Shown here: positions 60,482 to 64,000 of the stretch, one piece after another | How the letters are laid out: each line of letters starts with the position of its first letter | Numbering within the stretch: position 1 is the first letter of the stretch | From: Algoriphagus aestuariicola | GTDB lineage: Bacteria; Bacteroidota; Bacteroidia; Cytophagales; Cyclobacteriaceae | Length of the DNA: 64,000 bases | Direction: 5' to 3' | NCBI RefSeq assembly: GCF_017254835.1 | Contig: NZ_JAFKCW010000001.1 | Span: 1,291,063-1,355,062, forward strand | Notes under the pieces: generated by a model | Database searches by the model: none | The model's input: only the letters and a program-made list of their open reading frames with translations | Told to the model about the DNA's origin: nothing | Position numbers and translations under genes: made by a program

Positions 60482-62437
60482 CTATTGATAGGAAAAGCCT
60501 AGCCTATCCAAGCCAGCCTTTACCTCCGTATTTTTCATAAAGAGCTCCCAAAGCAAAGCGCTTCGGTGATTTTCGATCATCAGGATTATCGGACCTTGGT
60601 CGATGGCCAAATAAGAGTCCGCATACCAGCTATCGGTTAGGTTGTAGGCGTCATGAAAGCCATACTCACCCCAAATCCGATCACCCAGGGAATAATAGAA
60701 GAAGCGAAGGGCTGACAGAGATTCTACCGGCGTATAGGGGAAGGAAGATAAGGCAGCCGTTGGGGTGATAACTCCCAGGTCGTTGCTGGGCGAGTGGGCG
60801 CTGTAGCCCTGCTGATTATCACTGGCGGTAAATCCCCAATTAGCTTCCGAATACCCCACAAAGCTTTTTGGATTGGCGACAGCATGGGCTTGATTGATCA
60901 GGGAGTGCTGGACATTTTGCTCCCAATAATCGGCGTATTGGTCTCTGAGCTTGCGAGGATCAAGGCCGAGAAAAGAATAGTGGGAAAAGAACAAAGGGCC
61001 TCCATAGTCCACTCCTAGGGGTAGCGTCTTACCATAAAAGCTTTTTCCATTTTTGATTCCTCCGTTTTTCGCCCAGCCTTGATCATAGGTAGATTTTGCG
61101 ATAGGATGGGTGGGTGAACTCGCGGCCAGGACGTACACGATCAGCGATTCGTTGTAGCCGCTGATGGGCAAATTCATTTCCCATCCAAAGTCAGGAGACC
61201 AGTGCCAATAGAGTACTCCGCTGTCGTTTTTGGTGTACCAATCCCACTCTACTTCTTGCCATAAAGTAGTGATTTTGTCGATCAGGGATTTTTCCGCTCC
61301 GACTGATGGGTCCAAATATGCTTGAACGGTAAGAAGTCCCTGAACCAAAAGTGCCGTTTCCACGAGGTCGCCTCCGTTGTCTTTGGCGCTGAAAGGAATG
61401 GTTTTGCCAGTTTCTCCATTTATCCAGTGGGGCCAGGCTCCGTGGAAGCGATCAGCCGTTTCCAAAAATCCGATGATCTGGGTCCATCGGGCTATGGCCT
61501 GCGCTCGGGTGATAAATCCCCGATCGACCCCGACAATCAAGGCCATCAGGCCGAAGCCACTACCGCCTGCCGTGACCGTATTTCCGGAGGTGATTCGCTC
61601 CCGAGCCATGCCACTGGCCGGGTGGGCAAAATCCCAGAAATACCGGAAGGTGTATTCCTGTACCTTGGTCAAAAGGGCTTCGTCGGAAAGAACAGGAAAT
61701 TTCGGATCGGGATCCACAGCCGTGTAGAACTCCTGCTCCCAACCTGAAAACTTCTCTCCATTTGCTCCGGAAAGTGCCTCAGTAAGCTGCAGACGAAACT
61801 TGGAAAGGTCGAGAAGCGGAGTAGATGACCGGATGCGCAGTGTTTTTTGGTTTTCTAATAACTCAAAGGTGAGTACGGGGCTATCTGGTCCGGTTAGTTT
61901 GACGGCACTTTGTAGGTTGTTCGGATCAAGTGGGAAATTGAAATTCAGTTGGGCCTCAAAGGCCAAGTTGACGTTTTGAATTCTTCCGTTGGGAAGGGTT
62001 TCGCCTCCTGAAAAGGTCACGGATTCGACTGTCAGTGCGCCGCTTTGGGTGGAGAAGGAAAGTGTCTTGCCGACATAGCCAGTTCCGCGGGTGGATTTGA
62101 GGGAACTGAGTATTTCCAATTGATGTATTTGGCCGCTTTGCAGGCCGCCAAGTGCCTGCACGGCTATGGTTTGACCGGAGGCCAAGTTGGTGTTGATTTG
62201 GAGAGCCTGTCCTTCAGCCGACAGTCTAATCGAACCCGCCACGGTGGCTGGGTCGAGATTTTCGGAAAAACGAAGACTGATGGTCCGGTCTAGAGGGACT
62301 TGTTCGAGAACAGTTCCGTCCAAAGGGATTTCCAGATTGCCTACAGAGGCTTCCAGAAGCAATAGTTCTGGGTTTTCGTCCTCCCTACAAGCGGTAAAGA
62401 GGAACAAAAGTCCCAAACAAAAAAGTAATAGTTTCAT
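60482..62437 (-). CDS. GH144-type glucanase lipoprotein with Ig-like domains
   Basis: 651 residues. A lipoprotein signal ends LFTAC with Cys17. Residues about 25-130 and 131-230 look like two bacterial Ig-like (Big_5-type) domains (PLDRTISLRFSENLDPATV in the first). From about 245 the same GH144-type catalytic domain follows as in the neighbour: YTFRYFWDFAHPASGMARER, GGSGFGLMALIVGVDRGFI, DNGGDLVETALLVQGLL, WHWSPD and AIDQGPIILMIENHR. Two catalytic domains with different accessory modules suggest division of labour on one glucan. It lies 83 bases after the LamG gene. Confidence 0.8.
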   Translation of the reverse strand: MKLLLFCLGLLFLFTACREDENPELLLLEASVGNLEIPLDGTVLEQVPLDRTISLRFSENLDPATVAGSIRLSAEGQALQINTNLASGQTIAVQALGGLQSGQIHQLEILSSLKSTRGTGYVGKTLSFSTQSGALTVESVTFSGGETLPNGRIQNVNLAFEAQLNFNFPLDPNNLQSAVKLTGPDSPVLTFELLENQKTLRIRSSTPLLDLSKFRLQLTEALSGANGEKFSGWEQEFYTAVDPDPKFPVLSDEALLTKVQEYTFRYFWDFAHPASGMARERITSGNTVTAGGSGFGLMALIVGVDRGFITRAQAIARWTQIIGFLETADRFHGAWPHWINGETGKTIPFSAKDNGGDLVETALLVQGLLTVQAYLDPSVGAEKSLIDKITTLWQEVEWDWYTKNDSGVLYWHWSPDFGWEMNLPISGYNESLIVYVLAASSPTHPIAKSTYDQGWAKNGGIKNGKSFYGKTLPLGVDYGGPLFFSHYSFLGLDPRKLRDQYADYWEQNVQHSLINQAHAVANPKSFVGYSEANWGFTASDNQQGYSAHSPSNDLGVITPTAALSSFPYTPVESLSALRFFYYSLGDRIWGEYGFHDAYNLTDSWYADSYLAIDQGPIILMIENHRSALLWELFMKNTEVKAGLDRLGFSYQ

Positions 62438-62520
62438 TATGGGAAAGTCATGGAGCCGAAGCTGTCGGCAATGGTTTTCACGAGGAAAGCCAAAACCGGC
62501 AACTCCGGCTAATGAGGTGA

Positions 62521-63615
62521 TTAAGGATTTTCTGCAAAAATGATAGCTTGAATTTCTTGCTCAGTTAAGGCTTTGTTGAATATCCTCAGCTCATCCATGA
62601 AGCCCGGATCTGAGACGTGGTCCCAACCTGTGAAACGAGGTGCTCCGGACATCACCGAGAGAATGTCGCAGCCTTCCCAGTCCACACCGGAGAACGATCC
62701 TTCTTTGACCACCTCACCATTGATGTACACGACTGCCTCGCTACCGGAGATTGTGAAAGCGATGTGGATCCAGTCTCCGTCAACACTAGGATTGATTGAG
62801 GCGGCCGCTCCGCCATCAAACCAGGAATCCGCTGTGCCGTTGCCGACGTTCAGCTTGAATGTCTGATTGGTCGCAGACCCTTCGCGGAATAGCCTAAAAC
62901 CAGAGGTGCGGTTGTTAGGTGCGGATGGGGCTGCGGTATCCGGTGGGCCAATTACCAGGATGCCGGCACGAGTGGCGCTTACATTGATCTTGTACCAAAA
63001 CACGGCACTGAATTCTTCGCTGAGCAGTCCTGCGGTCGGGAAAGTCAGATATGCCCCCGTTGCGCCGGAGTAGGCGTTGGTTCCGCCCACTCGGTCTTGG
63101 GTAAATCCAGGCGAGCCGACGACTTCGGCCTCGGTCAGGGTGACTAGTTCCAGATTTTCTCCATCAAAAGGAGCATAGAAAATCTCTCCGTCGTATTTAG
63201 GCTGGTAAGGTTCGGCTTTTTCGAAGTTGACCGTCTCCTCCGAGGTTTTTCCCGACAGATCCGTAGCGCTGACGGTGAGGATATGCGCTCCGTTGTCCAG
63301 CTGGTCGTAGGGCAGGGAGACCACCGCTCGGCGGTAATCTTTAAATTCGTCATAAGATCCTATCTCCGTACCGTCCATCTGAACTTTGATCGAGCCGATC
63401 TCGATGTCGTCCCTTACTTCAAATTTGATGTCGATCGAGGTGACATCCTCCGTCACCCGAATCATGGTTCCCTCTGAGGGAAAGGTCACCGTCACCTCAG
63501 GAGAGGCCTCGTCTGCGCCAGGCGCGACGGGGGTGATTTCGTCGATATAGTTATCCTTGCAGGCGAAACTCAGAAGCACCAGGGCTGCAAGTAGAAAATG
63601 TGAGTTGCGTTTCAT
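62521..63615 (-). CDS. LamG-domain surface lipoprotein
   Basis: 364 residues from the ATG at 63615. A lipoprotein signal ends LLSFAC with Cys19. An Ig-like domain at about 45-140 (VTSIDIKFEVRDDIEIGSIK) is followed by a LamG/concanavalin-like jelly roll from about 150 to the end (FSAVFWYKINVSATRAGILV, WIHIAFTISGSEAVVYINGE, MDELRIFNKALTEQEIQAI). It occupies the place of a surface glycan-binding protein in a SusC/D-type locus and probably helps capture glucan. The frame continues upstream to 63705 without family-like residues. Confidence 0.75.
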   Translation of the reverse strand: MKRNSHFLLAALVLLSFACKDNYIDEITPVAPGADEASPEVTVTFPSEGTMIRVTEDVTSIDIKFEVRDDIEIGSIKVQMDGTEIGSYDEFKDYRRAVVSLPYDQLDNGAHILTVSATDLSGKTSEETVNFEKAEPYQPKYDGEIFYAPFDGENLELVTLTEAEVVGSPGFTQDRVGGTNAYSGATGAYLTFPTAGLLSEEFSAVFWYKINVSATRAGILVIGPPDTAAPSAPNNRTSGFRLFREGSATNQTFKLNVGNGTADSWFDGGAAASINPSVDGDWIHIAFTISGSEAVVYINGEVVKEGSFSGVDWEGCDILSVMSGAPRFTGWDHVSDPGFMDELRIFNKALTEQEIQAIIFAENP

Positions 63616-63733
63616 CTGTTTGTAATTTTTATTAAGGGCAATTCGAATCGCGCAGGGCTGATTGCTTTCGCCAAGTGTGAAATTCTTCATCATGTGCGAT
63701 TTCATTGCTTTTGGGTTTGACTGTTAGAGAAAA

Positions 63734-64000
63734 TCATGGTTTAGAAACTTCCTTCAACTGTGGCAGGATGTCCACTTGCTCCAGCGGATACGGCAGGAAG
63801 CGATCCGCCTCGGTGTAGGTTCTTCCTTCATAGCTTAAAGGGGCGATTTTTCCATGACGGACTAAGTCGAAGAATCGAATACCCCACTCAGTGGCGAATT
63901 CGGCAAATTTTTCATCCAACACATCGTCCAAAGTCACGCCCGATAGCGCGTCCATACCCACTCGACTCCTCACCGCATTGACCGCCTCATCTGCACTCAT
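63734..64000 (-). CDS. SusD/RagB-family nutrient-binding protein, C-terminal part
   Basis: 88 residues are visible; the gene continues past the window end, so the Met at the edge is probably internal. The pattern AVRSRVGMDALSGVTLDDVLDEKFAEFATEWGIRFFDLVRHGKI and the ending FLPYPLEQVDILPQLKEV is the SusD C-terminal helix region and the 'fPiP..Ei...p.L' tail. SusD caps a SusC TonB-dependent channel, expected just beyond the window. It is first of the visible genes of the GH144 locus. Confidence 0.8.
   Translation of the reverse strand: MSADEAVNAVRSRVGMDALSGVTLDDVLDEKFAEFATEWGIRFFDLVRHGKIAPLSYEGRTYTEADRFLPYPLEQVDILPQLKEVSKP

Overview
The window looks like a chromosome segment of a Bacteroidota bacterium, most likely Cytophagales and Algoriphagus/Cyclobacteriaceae-like. 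The reasons are several -7 boxes of the Bacteroidota TAnnTTTG type, the absence of clear Shine-Dalgarno sites, SusD and GH144 genes, and a very large family of 8-TM MacB/FtsX-type permeases. The genus is inference. I see no rRNA, tRNA, CRISPR, transposase or integrase.

Layout: (1) 1-6.9 kb: two permeases bracketed by two DUF2807 'GIN' beta-solenoid proteins. (2) 7.1-9.5 kb: a bestrophin-type channel and an SRPBCC protein on the minus strand, then repeat-rich DNA and a decayed permease C-terminus. (3) 10-20 kb: an AT-richer accessory island bounded by nested direct repeats. It holds a Crp/Fnr regulator, YceI, a tautomerase, two SDRs, a DJ-1/PfpI protein, a cupin, an NTF2-like protein, a nitronate monooxygenase, TetR, an MFS exporter and Ohr. 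(4) 20.3-22.7 kb: cydAB, cytochrome bd oxidase. (5) 22.8-58.2 kb: twelve more permeases, two DUF4097 beta-solenoid proteins that each head a unit, an alpha/beta hydrolase lipoprotein, an acyl-carrier-like protein lacking the attachment serine, and a DUF6152/DUF6644-like pair. (6) 58.3-64 kb: an LRR protein and, on the minus strand, the 3' part of a glucan-utilisation locus (SusD, LamG lipoprotein, two GH144-type enzymes).

The main finding is regulatory. Five permease units are preceded by a 16-bp palindrome of the form CGGACAAnnTTGTCCG. Its centre lies 67.5-69.5 bp upstream of a TGGCAC/T element that is followed 5-6 nt later by TGG. A distant palindrome at fixed spacing plus a -24-like box is what a sigma-54 promoter with an enhancer-binding activator looks like. 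The fourteen permeases have no ATPase, adaptor or outer-membrane partner in the window, so they appear to be a co-regulated bank of orphan type VII ABC permeases working with surface beta-solenoid proteins.

The island seems to carry its own small regulon. The Crp/Fnr protein has an R-E-T-x-x-R recognition helix like E. coli CRP, and CRP-type TGTGA-N6-TCAC sites lie before the YceI operon, the NTF2/nitronate monooxygenase pair and the MFS gene. TetR has two perfect palindromic operators, before itself and before the neighbouring SDR. The common theme of the island is handling of electrophiles, carbonyls and peroxides (inference).
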